A stretch of DNA of 64,000 nucleotides from Rhizobium sp. BK313 (GTDB taxonomy: Bacteria > Pseudomonadota > Alphaproteobacteria > Rhizobiales > Rhizobiaceae), in NCBI RefSeq assembly GCF_014193655.1, contig NZ_JACHZQ010000006.1:62001-126000 (forward strand), read 5' to 3'. Below the pieces are notes generated by a model. It was not told the origin of the DNA, made no database searches, and saw nothing but the letters and a program-made list of their open reading frames with translations. The position numbers and the translations under genes are program-made. How positions within the stretch are numbered: position 1 is the stretch's first letter; every line of letters starts with the position of its first letter. Shown here in pieces: positions 33,797 to 42,333 of the stretch.

Positions 33797-34777
33797 ATGA
33801 TTCCAGATTTCCTCGTCACCCATTCCGGTGGCTTCCATGCCGACGAGCTGCTCTCCAGCGTTATTCTGACCCGGCTTTTCCCGCAGGCTCGTCTGATCCG
33901 CAGCAGAGCGCCGGAATGGATCACACCCGGCGTCGACCGCATCATCTATGATGTCGGCGGCGCATATGACGCTGCAGCGCGAATTTTCGATCACCATCAG
34001 CGGGGCGCGCCGCTCAGGGAGGACGGTCAACCGTACAGTTCTTTCGGATTGATCTGGAAGCATTACGGCCGTGACTATCTTGCTGCCTCAGGACTTCCCC
34101 TAGCACATATCGAGGCCGTACATGCCTCTTTCGATGCCAGCTTCGTCCTGCCGGTCGATCTGACGGACAATGGTGCGCTTAGCCCCTCCGTTGCAGGCCC
34201 ACTCGCCGGGCTCACGCTGCCGGTTCTGCTGGAGACGTTGAAACCCGTTTTCGACGAGGTCGATCCCGAGGCAGACGACCGCGGATTCCAAAGTGCTCTC
34301 GCCATTGCCCGTAGTTTCGTTGAGGCAAAGATCGCCCAAAACGCCGCAAAATTGCGGGCCGAGGCGCTTGTGCACCAGGCAATCGAGGACGCGGGCCAAG
34401 GGCGAATTCTTGAACTCCCGATGGGAATGCCCTTTCGCCCCGCCATCGTGAAGGCAGGCGCCGAGCACCTGCTGTTTGTCGTTCACCCGCGCGAGAAGGA
34501 TTGGTGCTTGACCGGCATTCGTCGCGCAGACGATGGGTTTGAGCTACGGGCGGATCTGCCTGCAGCGTGGGCGGGCTTGGTCAATGGTGATCTGGAGGCG
34601 GCATGCGGCATTGCTGGTGCGAGCTTTTGCCATAATGGCCGCTTCATCGCCGCCGCCAAGAACCGTGAGGCTGCTCTCGCCATGGCGGAGTTGGCGGTCA
34701 GGGAGGCTATCTCTACCGGACAGAAATCGGTCGTCGATACCGGCCTTGCCGTGCCTGCAAGCATCGTTGCCGGTTAG
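33797..34777 (+). CDS. MYG1-family protein (DHH-like phosphoesterase relative)
   Basis: 326 residues. The N-terminal signature LVTHSGGFHADELLSSVIL, then YDVGGAYDAAARIFDHHQRG (DHH-type metal motif) and EAVHASFDASFVLPVDLTDNG mark the MYG1 (UPF0160) family, present from bacteria to man. Eukaryotic members are 3'-5' RNA exonucleases; the bacterial role is less clear. It is likely cytosolic (no signal). It lies inside the 4-kb segment bounded by the 39-bp direct repeats and has no operon partner. Confidence 0.87.
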   Translation: MIPDFLVTHSGGFHADELLSSVILTRLFPQARLIRSRAPEWITPGVDRIIYDVGGAYDAAARIFDHHQRGAPLREDGQPYSSFGLIWKHYGRDYLAASGLPLAHIEAVHASFDASFVLPVDLTDNGALSPSVAGPLAGLTLPVLLETLKPVFDEVDPEADDRGFQSALAIARSFVEAKIAQNAAKLRAEALVHQAIEDAGQGRILELPMGMPFRPAIVKAGAEHLLFVVHPREKDWCLTGIRRADDGFELRADLPAAWAGLVNGDLEAACGIAGASFCHNGRFIAAAKNREAALAMAELAVREAISTGQKSVVDTGLAVPASIVAG

Positions 34778-34797
34778 CTGAGGATGTGCCGATCGCT

Positions 34798-34965
34798 CTA
34801 AACGCCGTCATCGTCGAATATCCAGCGAACGCTGTCCTTGAGGTGCAGATTGGGTATGGCTCCTGCTTTCTGCGCGTCTCGATAGGCATGCCGTGCAACG
34901 TCGAATGACGTTACCCACAGGATGGAACTCAACAGCATCGCAATGATGTAGGCTTTAGCAGTCAT
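34798..34965 (-). CDS. Small membrane-anchored protein, 55 aa
   Basis: MTAKAYIIAMLLSSILWVTSF (one hydrophobic helix) and a polar tail (DVARHAYRDAQKAGAIPNL, RWIFDDDGV). AAGGA lies ten bases upstream of the ATG at 34965. Convergent with the MYG1-like gene, 20 bases apart. Function unknown. Confidence 0.5.
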   Translation of the reverse strand: MTAKAYIIAMLLSSILWVTSFDVARHAYRDAQKAGAIPNLHLKDSVRWIFDDDGV

Positions 34966-35315
34966 CGAAACATCGTCCTTGGCAAGATCCCGCATCCCAT
35001 ATTTAACGACGCTGACATCTGGCTGAACCCATCATCACCCGCAGCACGTCGACGCAAACCACCAACGGTGTCAGAATAGCGTACGCCTGTGACGCTGCCC
35101 TCACCGGCCTAGATCGCAGATATAAGACGAAGCATCTCCACGAGCGCACGACCGACGTAGCCACATCCGAGAAACAAAGATGCCAATTCATCCATCTATG
35201 CGCGAAAACAACGGTTTTGTTGGCGCAAGGTAGAAGCATATGTTACTATTCTAAGGAAAGTTGAGTTTTGTCGAGGTTGCCGCCAAGCGGCTACCACCGC
35301 GATTGGAGGCATTCC
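34966..35315. other. 350-base intergenic region
   Basis: Between the divergent small membrane protein and the secreted two-gene unit. It contains the promoter of the latter; no coding frame, strong hairpin or repeat stands out. Confidence 0.4.
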
Positions 35316-35963
35316 ATGCGAATTCTCCCGCCGCCCTTACCGGTATTCGCCATGCTCGTCGGTCTCCAGCTTGTTGCCGCGGTGCCGGCCGCTGCGATAG
35401 GCCCGGACGTCCCGCTTGCTTTCCGCGATTCGTTTGAACGCCTCGACCTTGTGATCGGCCCGCAGGAACGCGGCGACCTGTCGGCATCCTGGACTCTGTA
35501 CGATCACGGCAAGGTCGTGCGCGAGAAACGCCTCGATTTCCAGATGGAGAAGGGCTCGCAGGAAGAACGCGTGGCCGAGATTCCGCTTGGGCTCGACGAG
35601 CTTTCCGACCTCAAACCAGGCTACTATGCAGTGAAAATTATTGTTGTCGAAACGCCAGCAAAGGGCGAGACAACGGAACCTCTACGGATCGACCAATGGG
35701 TACATGTTGTGGTCTCCGAGTCCGGTGTCCATCGCGTAACGCAGGAGGAATATTCGGGAGCCACGGATCCAGTCGAACTTGGCGTCGATGCAGCCGGCGA
35801 GCGCGTCCTTCTCTCCGGCGGCGCGGCTGGCAAAGCTGAAGTTCCGCTCGACAAGACGGAGCATCATCAGGCTCCGGCGCTTGGCCTCGGGGGTGGTGCT
35901 GTTCAGGAGCAACCAGGCGAGCAACGCCAGTTGCGCCTACGCGACGAAAGCCAGGAGCCATGA
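35316..35963 (+). CDS. Secreted partner protein of the metalloprotease
   Basis: 215 residues from the ATG at 35316 with an ideal GGAGG five bases upstream. Signal peptide PVFAMLVGLQLVAAVPAAA. The mature part looks like a beta-sandwich (DSFERLDLVIGPQERGDLS, SWTLYDHGKVVREKRLDF, LKPGYYAVKIIVVETPAKG, RIDQWVHVVVSESGVHRV), then a low-complexity Gly/Gln/Glu tail. Its stop is one base before the ATG of the HELGH protein, so the two are coupled and exported together; a chaperone, inhibitor or binding partner role is plausible but inferred only from linkage. Not recognised. Confidence 0.65.
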   Translation: MRILPPPLPVFAMLVGLQLVAAVPAAAIGPDVPLAFRDSFERLDLVIGPQERGDLSASWTLYDHGKVVREKRLDFQMEKGSQEERVAEIPLGLDELSDLKPGYYAVKIIVVETPAKGETTEPLRIDQWVHVVVSESGVHRVTQEEYSGATDPVELGVDAAGERVLLSGGAAGKAEVPLDKTEHHQAPALGLGGGAVQEQPGEQRQLRLRDESQEP

Positions 35964-35964
35964 C

Positions 35965-37242
35965 ATGACGATCGCGGCCAGATTTTTCATCGCGATAGCA
36001 ACGTTTTTCCTGTTTGCAACGGTCGCAACGGCAGCACCTCGCACCGTCTGCTTCAATCTCCGCTTCGCAGACGACCGCAACAATTGTCCGGCTCCCGCAA
36101 ACGGTGTGCTGCGCGGATGCCAGGCAGGGTCGGACGTGGATGCGATCGGCCATCAGATCGAACTTTGGGACAAGGATCAGAACAGCCCGGATGACCTGAT
36201 TGGCACCTGGTATGTCAACGGCGGCGGCACGCAATGCGCAACGTTCGAGTGGGAACGATCGGCCGCGAGCCTGGGCGAGCATGATCCGGACGTCTACATG
36301 CGCTACATCAACCGCGTGAATCAGACCGGTTTTTCGAACTACGTGTTCGTTCAGGTCGTCCGGCGGGACGGAGGCGCGCACCCGGCGACGACTTGGCGCA
36401 ACGGTCAGCCGGGCGACCCCGACCGCTACGTCGCCAACAACTGTACCGCAGGGTCTACCTGCTACATGTTTCCGTCGGGATATCTTCTTCCGACATCGGA
36501 TGTGGCGTCGGAACGCGCGCAGCGGATCATGACGCTCGATTCCGCCCAGCACATGTTGCAGGTCTACAGCGATCTGATGAACCGCAATGTGAAACTCCAC
36601 TTTCCCGGCAAGGACGATTGCACGACGAGCTGCGCGACGGACCGCGAGAACTATCATATCTTCAAGACGCAAGGCCGAGATGGGATACTTTCGACGCACG
36701 AACTCGGCCATGTGTTGCAAATGCAGATATTCGGCCAGGATTCGCTCACCGACGATGTGAGCAAGGGCGGCAATGGATGGAGCCTTACAAGCGACGAATT
36801 CGATTCCGGGGCGACCACCGAGGGTTGGGCTTCCTATGTCGCGGTCGTTAGCTGGTTCGACCCCAACAACAGTGCCAGCAATCCAGTCGGCTGGTCGGTG
36901 AACTTCGATGCGGCCACGCCCACCAACGCCACTTGCAGCAACAACCGAGGCATTCCGCTCCAGGTAGCTCGCGCCTTTTGGGACATCGATGACTGGAACA
37001 ATGAGGCCGGCGCGGGTGCGGCGGGCCGAGCGCGAGATGCGCTCGCCTACGGCACGCTCGACATAGCCCGCGGTTGGCAGCACTTTGCCGACGGCTCGGG
37101 CAACAGACAGAACGATGAATCCGACATGCACGGACTGAACGCCCGCGACTATTACTGGAACAATACCTGGTGGCTCGCGGCGCCGGAATTCTTTGAGACT
37201 TTCATCGAGCACAATTGCCTGCAGGACCAAGACAACAACTGA
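35965..37242 (+). CDS. Secreted gluzincin-type metalloprotease candidate
   Basis: 425 residues from the ATG at 35965 (CAGGAG seven bases upstream). Signal peptide AARFFIAIATFFLFATVATAA. Cysteine-rich mature protein (RTVCFNLRFADDRNNCPAP, NNCTAGSTCYMF, DDCTTSCATD). The catalytic-looking motif is STHELGHVLQMQIFG, an H-E-x2-H zinc site, followed about 38 residues later by TTEGWASYVAVVSWF, whose Glu would be the third ligand as in gluzincins. A C-terminal region has WDIDDWNNEAGAG and YYWNNTWWLAAPEFFETFIEHNC. It does not match a named peptidase family that I know. Coupled to the secreted protein just upstream. Confidence 0.7.
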   Translation: MTIAARFFIAIATFFLFATVATAAPRTVCFNLRFADDRNNCPAPANGVLRGCQAGSDVDAIGHQIELWDKDQNSPDDLIGTWYVNGGGTQCATFEWERSAASLGEHDPDVYMRYINRVNQTGFSNYVFVQVVRRDGGAHPATTWRNGQPGDPDRYVANNCTAGSTCYMFPSGYLLPTSDVASERAQRIMTLDSAQHMLQVYSDLMNRNVKLHFPGKDDCTTSCATDRENYHIFKTQGRDGILSTHELGHVLQMQIFGQDSLTDDVSKGGNGWSLTSDEFDSGATTEGWASYVAVVSWFDPNNSASNPVGWSVNFDAATPTNATCSNNRGIPLQVARAFWDIDDWNNEAGAGAAGRARDALAYGTLDIARGWQHFADGSGNRQNDESDMHGLNARDYYWNNTWWLAAPEFFETFIEHNCLQDQDNN

Positions 37243-37279
37243 CTGTTTGCATTTTGGACGACTAGGCCCACCAATGGCA

Positions 37280-37318
37280 CTGTGCTGGATAAGGATGCCT
37301 CAAACGGAATCGCTATAT
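37280..37318. repeat. 39-bp direct repeat, copy 2
   Basis: Second copy of 33256-33294 (five mismatches). On the minus strand RFRLRHPYPAQ is still readable after an in-frame stop, so it is a scrap of the 95-aa gene. The stop codon of the M20 fragment (37313) lies inside it. Confidence 0.75.
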
Positions 37319-37987
37319 CTTCGTTCGCCCTAGCGGACCTTCATCGGTTTCGTCTCGAGCGGGATGAGAGGCTTGTATAGCTCCTCCGAGTTCCCTTACG
37401 TGCTCCTGCTTCGCCCGGCCGATCAATTCGTTATCCGTAAGACATCTGACGGCGGCGGCCGCCAGGACCTTCCCGGCTTGAAGCATTCCCTTATGGGCGT
37501 AGGAGGTCTTTCCCTGCGCAACCACTTGCCAGCTATGCGGAGGTGTTCCGTATGCGGCCGTCGCCATATAGACCTGTCCGGTGGGAACGATCCAGCTGAC
37601 GTCGCCGACGTCTGTCGACCCGTGCAGAAACGTCGGCTTTTCTGCGAACTCGTTGACGTGTCCGGACAGGATCGTACCGCGCTTCTCGATGCGAGCTTGA
37701 ACGTCCCGGGGAAAAGTCTTCTGGATCGTCGCCGCGAATTCCTTCTTGCTGTTTGAGAACGACGCTCCGCCGATCTTGTTGAGCTCCTGGTGAATCACTC
37801 CTGCCAGCATGACATTCGGTATCAGATCGGCAGACGCTGCATCGAAGGTGATTTCAACCGCCGTTCCTGTCATCAGCGAACGGCAGCGTCGATTTGGATA
37901 CTGTCCGAGGGCAAAAAACATGTCCATTCGATTGCACCTGGACGACATCGTCAGCGGTTCGAAACCTTTCTCGTCAGCACGAAGCAA
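37313..37987 (-). pseudogene. M20D amidohydrolase (AbgB-like), C-terminal fragment
   Basis: The readable part corresponds to the second half of an AbgB-type M20 peptidase/aminoacyl hydrolase (~480 residues when intact): VEITFDAASADLIPN (dimerisation domain), LHGSTDVGDVSWIVPTGQVY, TPPHSWQVVAQGKTSYAHKGML with the metal-site His, AGKVLAAAAVRCL. About 160 family-like residues remain. The N-terminal catalytic half with the first metal ligands is absent, and the first ~40 codons (ADEKGFEPLTMSSRCNR...) do not fit the family. Upstream is the convergent-strand gene for a DJ-1 enzyme, so a deletion has joined them. Almost certainly inactive. Confidence 0.7.
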
Positions 37988-38012
37988 TCACGAAAGATAC
38001 GGCGAAGCCTGC

Positions 38013-38702
38013 TTAAGTCCGAACGCGCGCAGCCGCCGTCAGGCGGGCGATGATGGCTTCCCGCGCCGTCCGTGAGCCGGCAAGACGCCGCTTCGTCCGC
38101 GCAATCACATCGGCTGTCGCCTCCTGTGGCGTGCCCGAATGAAACGGTGGCGCCGGCGCATATTCCAGCGAGAGCTGAACCGTCTCCGCTTCCTCCTGGC
38201 CAAGGAGGGCCGCAAGAACAGCCAGCCCGAAATCGATGCCGGCCGTCACTCCGCCGGCGGTGATGAGATTGCCGTCCTTAACGATACGGCCTGCGGTTGG
38301 AATTGCGCCGAAGCTTGCGAGGAAATCGTGCGCATTCCAATGCGTCGTTGCCTTCTTGCCCCTGAGCAGACCGGCAGCGCCGAGGACAAGGGAGCCGGTG
38401 CAGACGGAGGTGATGAAACGTGCCTGCGCTGCCTGCACGCGAATAAAGGACAGTACGACCTCATCCTCAAGCAGTGCATTGATGCCGCCACCGCCAGGCA
38501 CGCAGAGGACATCGAGCTGAGGGCAATCATCGAATGTTGTCGTTGGCTGAAGCACCAGTTTCGTTGCGGAGACGACCGGTGATGTGTCCTTCCAGATCAG
38601 ATGTACCTCCGCGCCTTCCGTGGAGGCGAAGATCTCGTAAGGACCTGTCAGATCGAGTTGTTGAATGCCGGGAAAAACGAGCAGTCCGAAGCGAATGGTC
38701 AT
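38013..38702 (-). CDS. DJ-1/PfpI family protein, isonitrile hydratase-like
   Basis: 229 residues: FGLLVFPGIQQLDLTGPYEIF, VLCVPGGGGINALL, and TSVCTGSLVLGAAGLLRGKKATTHW with the nucleophile cysteine in the CTGS elbow, then VKDGNLITAGGVTAGIDFGL. This is the pattern of the isonitrile hydratase (InhA) subgroup, which hydrates isonitriles to N-formamides; other activities occur in relatives. It is divergent from a GlxA-type regulator of the same fold (85 bases apart), which may control it. Confidence 0.85.
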   Translation of the reverse strand: MTIRFGLLVFPGIQQLDLTGPYEIFASTEGAEVHLIWKDTSPVVSATKLVLQPTTTFDDCPQLDVLCVPGGGGINALLEDEVVLSFIRVQAAQARFITSVCTGSLVLGAAGLLRGKKATTHWNAHDFLASFGAIPTAGRIVKDGNLITAGGVTAGIDFGLAVLAALLGQEEAETVQLSLEYAPAPPFHSGTPQEATADVIARTKRRLAGSRTAREAIIARLTAAARVRT

Positions 38703-38787
38703 ATCGCAGCTCCAATGGTTGACTTCGGCAAGCTTACGCGATCACTATCTGGCGTATTTGCCAAAGTCCCCTCATTTTGTGCCAACC

Positions 38788-39738
38788 ATGCGCCGCATTG
38801 AAATCCTCACGTTCGAAAACGCCCAACTGCTTGACATAACCGGGCCACTGCAGGTCTTTACGAGCGCCAACGAGGCGGCACTCGCAGCCGGTCAGCCAAA
38901 GCCCTATGACGCGATCGCGGTTGCAATAAACCGACAGACTGGGACGACCTCGGGTCTGATGCTTGCGACGACGGTGTTGCCCCAGGACGATGAGCCGATC
39001 GATACCTTGATTGTCGCCGGTGGCATCGGCGTCAATAAAGCCTGTGAGGATACGGCCCTCGTCGACTGGGTCCGAAAACGTTCAGCAAGAGCGCGGCGGG
39101 CTGCATCGGTCTGCAGCGGCGCCTTTCTTCTCGCCGAGGCCGGACTTCTGGAGGGACGACGTGCGGTGACCCATTGGCACCGGTGCAACGAGTTTTCCAA
39201 ACGCTTCCCCAATGTGCGGTTGGAGCCCGATCCGATCTTTGTCCAGGACGGCAACATATGGACATCGGCAGGCGTTACGGCCGGCATCGATCTGGCACTT
39301 GCGCTGGTGGAGGCGGATCTCGGTCGCAAATTGGCGCTCGCCGTCGCACGCGAACTTGTCGTCTTCCTGAAGCGGCCGGGCGGCCAGGCACAGTTCAGCA
39401 CCATGCTCTCACTACAGGAAAACGGTGATCGCTTCGACCGCCTGCATGCGTGGATCCTCGACAATCTCAGTAGAGACCTTTCGCTGCCGGCGCTTGCCGA
39501 GCAGGCGAACATGAGCGCGCGCAGCTTTTCGCGGCATTATCGCCAGGCAACCGGGCGCACACCTGCCCGGGCCGTCGAGGATATCCGTGTGGAGGCTGTA
39601 CGGCGTCTGCTGGAGCAGGGTTTTTCACTTCGCCAGGCACGTATCCGCTGCGGTTTCGGTTCGGACGAGACCATGCGCCGGAGCTTCCTTAAAACATTCG
39701 GAACGACACCACAGGCCTTCCGCGATCATTTCGCATAA
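38788..39738 (+). CDS. GlxA-family AraC-type transcriptional regulator
   Basis: 316 residues from the ATG at 38788. Residues 1-190 are a DJ-1/PfpI-like sensor domain (RIEILTFENAQLLDITGPLQVF, LIVAGGIGVNKAC, SVCSGAFLLAEAGLLEGRRAVTHW). The C-terminus is an AraC HTH pair (LSLPALAEQANMSARSFSRHYRQATGRTPARAVEDIR, LRQARIRCGFGSDETMRRSFLKTFG). It binds DNA and probably senses a small molecule. It lies divergent to the isonitrile-hydratase-like gene, its likely target. A hairpin CGCCTCA-ACG-TGAGGCG (39806-39822) follows the stop but has no T-run. Confidence 0.9.
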   Translation: MRRIEILTFENAQLLDITGPLQVFTSANEAALAAGQPKPYDAIAVAINRQTGTTSGLMLATTVLPQDDEPIDTLIVAGGIGVNKACEDTALVDWVRKRSARARRAASVCSGAFLLAEAGLLEGRRAVTHWHRCNEFSKRFPNVRLEPDPIFVQDGNIWTSAGVTAGIDLALALVEADLGRKLALAVARELVVFLKRPGGQAQFSTMLSLQENGDRFDRLHAWILDNLSRDLSLPALAEQANMSARSFSRHYRQATGRTPARAVEDIRVEAVRRLLEQGFSLRQARIRCGFGSDETMRRSFLKTFGTTPQAFRDHFA

Positions 39739-39995
39739 GGCTGCGGCCGAAAACGGATGAACGCACGGCCATTCCGAAAGAACAGGATGCGTTTGTCGCA
39801 GGACACGCCTCAACGTGAGGCGCGAACTTCCGATCGCCCGACATGAGCGGGGGCATGCGGTGTGGGTGATATTTCTCGTTCTGCAGATCATCCGGCAGCC
39901 CAACGTGACTGGACATCTTGTCTCTTTGGGATCACCATTACTGTGGGCTGAAGTTACATCTGAGGGGACCAACTATCGCCAAATAGGAGGCCGAG

Positions 39996-40433
39996 ATGAA
40001 GCAGCATGCACGCGATGACCTGCAGAAAATTGCAAAAGTTGATCAGGATTTCATTGATCGAGAGATGTCGCGAAGCCAACGGCTCGAACGTTGGATAGAT
40101 CTTCTTGAGCGGAGTCCTCGGCAGTTTCTTTCCACTTTGCGCGAAACCGAATTTCAGCCTAGTGAGACGCGGGCGGCGATGCGGACGGACAGTTCCCCGA
40201 TCTCCGTTGCCTTTGCCGATCCGGTTCTTCGCGCCGCCGGTTTGGAGGGCGACAGCTACGGGGAGGCAAAGCGCTTCTTCGAACTCACGGATCATGAGTT
40301 GCACGGAATTGTCTGCTATTGCCATTTCGGCGAAACGGTCAGTTCTGCCGTAGTCGCACGCTCTATTCGTCCGCTGCTCGCCGGAAGGCCACCGAGCCTA
40401 TTTGCCCGGTTGCGGAAGCTGCTGTCGATATAG
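39996..40433 (+). CDS. Hypothetical protein, 145 aa
   Basis: GGAGG lies five bases before the ATG. The protein is soluble and largely helical at the start (DDLQKIAKVDQDFIDREMSRSQRLERWIDLLE), then ends VCYCHFGETVSSAVVARSI and a basic LFARLRKLL. No motif recognised. The strong start signals and codon use support a real gene; it has no neighbour on its strand within 450 bases. Confidence 0.65.
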   Translation: MKQHARDDLQKIAKVDQDFIDREMSRSQRLERWIDLLERSPRQFLSTLRETEFQPSETRAAMRTDSSPISVAFADPVLRAAGLEGDSYGEAKRFFELTDHELHGIVCYCHFGETVSSAVVARSIRPLLAGRPPSLFARLRKLLSI

Positions 40434-40588
40434 TCTTTGCTTTCGGCATGACCGCTGCAGCTGAAAGCCTTTGGCGACGCGGCTGTATCACGCATGCAAG
40501 ATGTCGGTGGGAAGCGCTGGCTCGGCAATCCCTGAGATTACACAGTCTCAAGGGTCGCCGTAGCCAATGTGAGGCGCATGGCATTTGC

Positions 40589-40732
40589 CTAGGGCGGCGG
40601 CAGCTGTGCCCACCGATCAAATCTTGCCATCAAAGTAGCCACCGCACGTCGTTCTTCACAGTGCGGTGCATCGTCAGCACGACGGGCGTCAGCCACAATC
40701 TCAGCTACCACGCCTGCAAAGACCTTCCTCAT
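40589..40732 (-). CDS. Possible 47-residue protein
   Basis: ATG at 40732 directly after CGGAGGT (spacing of one base, short). The product begins MRKVFAGVVAEIVADARRAD and ends VATLMARFDRWAQLPPP. Helical and amphipathic, with an in-frame stop seven codons upstream. Plausible but not certain; no family. The rest of 40434-40913 holds only the palindrome at 40797-40820. Confidence 0.35.
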   Translation of the reverse strand: MRKVFAGVVAEIVADARRADDAPHCEERRAVATLMARFDRWAQLPPP

Positions 40733-40796
40733 ACCTCCGCCGGTTCGTCACCTTGAACTTCGTCTTTCCGATGTGACGGCGGCTGGAGACGTTATG

Positions 40797-40820
40797 CCTA
40801 TGTGGCATCAGCCACATAGG
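40797..40820. promoter_or_regulatory. Perfect 10-bp palindrome upstream of the PLP enzyme
   Basis: CCTATGTGGC, ATCA, GCCACATAGG. It lies 93 bases before the PLP-enzyme start and carries no T-run, so an operator is more likely than a terminator. The regulator is unknown. Confidence 0.5.
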
Positions 40821-40913
40821 TGGTAGCCATTGGACTTTGATCCACGCATCAACGCCCATCGGCAGTGTTATAATGTGCAATCTGAAGTTCTTGTCATCGA
40901 CCAGGAGACCGTC

Positions 40914-42197
40914 ATGACAGCACCACATCCATCGAAAACCCATATTGGCAACCATCCCCTGCACCCCGAAACTCAAATGCTGAATTACGGCTACGACCCC
41001 GAACTGTCGGAGGGTGCGGTCAAACCTCCGGTCTTCCTGACGTCGACTTTCGTCTTCAAATCAGCCGAGGATGGGCGCGATTTCTTCAATTACATATCCG
41101 GTCGCAACGAACCGCCGGAAGGTAGAGGCGTAGGTCTCGTTTATTCGCGCTTCAATCACCCGAACAGTGAAATCGTCGAAGACCGCCTGGCCGTCTATGA
41201 GCGCACGGAAAGCGGCGCGCTGTTCTCCTCGGGCATGTCGGCAATCGCCACAACTCTGTTGGCCTTTGTCCGCCCTGGCGATAGCATGCTGCATTCCCAG
41301 CCCCTCTACGGTGGCACTGAAACGCTCATTGCAAAAACATTCCTCAATCTCGGCGTCTCAGCAGTCGGTTTCGCGGATGGGGTCAGCGAAGCATCGGTGA
41401 TGGCTCGGGCCGAGGAAGCAATGGCAAAAGGCCGCGTCTCTGTCATTCTTCTGGAAACGCCCGCCAATCCAACGAATAGCCTGGTCGATATCGCGATGAT
41501 CCGCCGCGTAGCCGATGCAATCGGCTTGAAGCAGGGCCATACACCGATTATCGCGTGCGACAACACCCTGCTGGGTCCAGTCTTCCAGCGCCCGATCGAA
41601 CATGGAGCCGATATTTCCCTTTATTCGCTAACCAAATATGTGGGCGGCCATTCCGATCTGATTGCCGGTGCGGCGCTCGGCCCAAAGGCGCTGATCAAGC
41701 AGGTCAAGGCATTGCGAGGAGCGATCGGCACACAGCTCGATCCGCATTCCTGCTGGATGCTCGGCCGTTCGCTGGAAACTCTGCAAATACGCATGGAACG
41801 AGCAGACAGCAATGCACGGGCAGTCGCCGATTTCCTGCGCGACCACCCGAAGGTCGAGAAGGTCCACTATTTGCATTATACTGACCCGGCATCTGCGACT
41901 GGCCGGACTTTTGCCGCGCAGTGCAGCGGGGCAGGTTCCACCTTCTCCTTCGATATCCTGGGCGGTCAGCCGGCGTCGTTCAAGTTCCTGAACGCGCTGC
42001 AGATCTTCAAGCTGGCGGTTAGCCTGGGGGGTACGGAGTCGCTTGCTTCCCACCCCGCGACCACAACGCATTCGGGCGTTCCGACGGAGGTGCGCCATCG
42101 CATAGGCGTGTTGGAATCAACGATCCGACTATCAATCGGTATAGAACATCCCGACGACCTGATCGCCGATCTGGCTTCAGCTCTCGACAACGCATAA
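40914..42197 (+). CDS. Cys/Met-metabolism PLP-dependent enzyme (cystathionine gamma-synthase family)
   Basis: 427 residues from the ATG at 40914 (CAGGAG upstream). The family is defined by GALFSSGMSAIATTLLAF (cofactor phosphate and substrate region), LYGGTETL, LLETPANPTNSLVDI, IIACDNTLLGPVFQRP and SLYSLTKYVGGHSDLI with the Schiff-base Lys241. It likely acts on sulfur amino acids (gamma-synthase, gamma-lyase or beta-lyase); the insert GRNEPPEGRGVGLVYSRF is a feature of a longer subgroup whose exact reaction I cannot name. It is a single gene convergent with the ABC cluster. Confidence 0.9.
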   Translation: MTAPHPSKTHIGNHPLHPETQMLNYGYDPELSEGAVKPPVFLTSTFVFKSAEDGRDFFNYISGRNEPPEGRGVGLVYSRFNHPNSEIVEDRLAVYERTESGALFSSGMSAIATTLLAFVRPGDSMLHSQPLYGGTETLIAKTFLNLGVSAVGFADGVSEASVMARAEEAMAKGRVSVILLETPANPTNSLVDIAMIRRVADAIGLKQGHTPIIACDNTLLGPVFQRPIEHGADISLYSLTKYVGGHSDLIAGAALGPKALIKQVKALRGAIGTQLDPHSCWMLGRSLETLQIRMERADSNARAVADFLRDHPKVEKVHYLHYTDPASATGRTFAAQCSGAGSTFSFDILGGQPASFKFLNALQIFKLAVSLGGTESLASHPATTTHSGVPTEVRHRIGVLESTIRLSIGIEHPDDLIADLASALDNA

Positions 42198-42333
42198 CGG
42201 ACATCTATGTCTCCCCGGCGCCTTCGATATCGGATGCACGCGCCTTTCCAACGTCCGCCGGCTGCCTTCGCTTCTACGCGAGATCGACCCGCAAGGCGAA
42301 GGTGCCGCCAAGTTGCCGAACTATCGCAGGACT

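Noticed and set aside
35638..37230. 530-codon minus-strand frame opposite the secreted metalloprotease pair
   Set aside because: The plus strand has two ribosome-binding sites, two signal peptides and a HELGH site; the minus frame shows nothing recognisable.
39806..39822. Perfect 7-bp hairpin after the GlxA-type gene as an intrinsic terminator
   Set aside because: No T-run on either strand; mentioned with the gene only.
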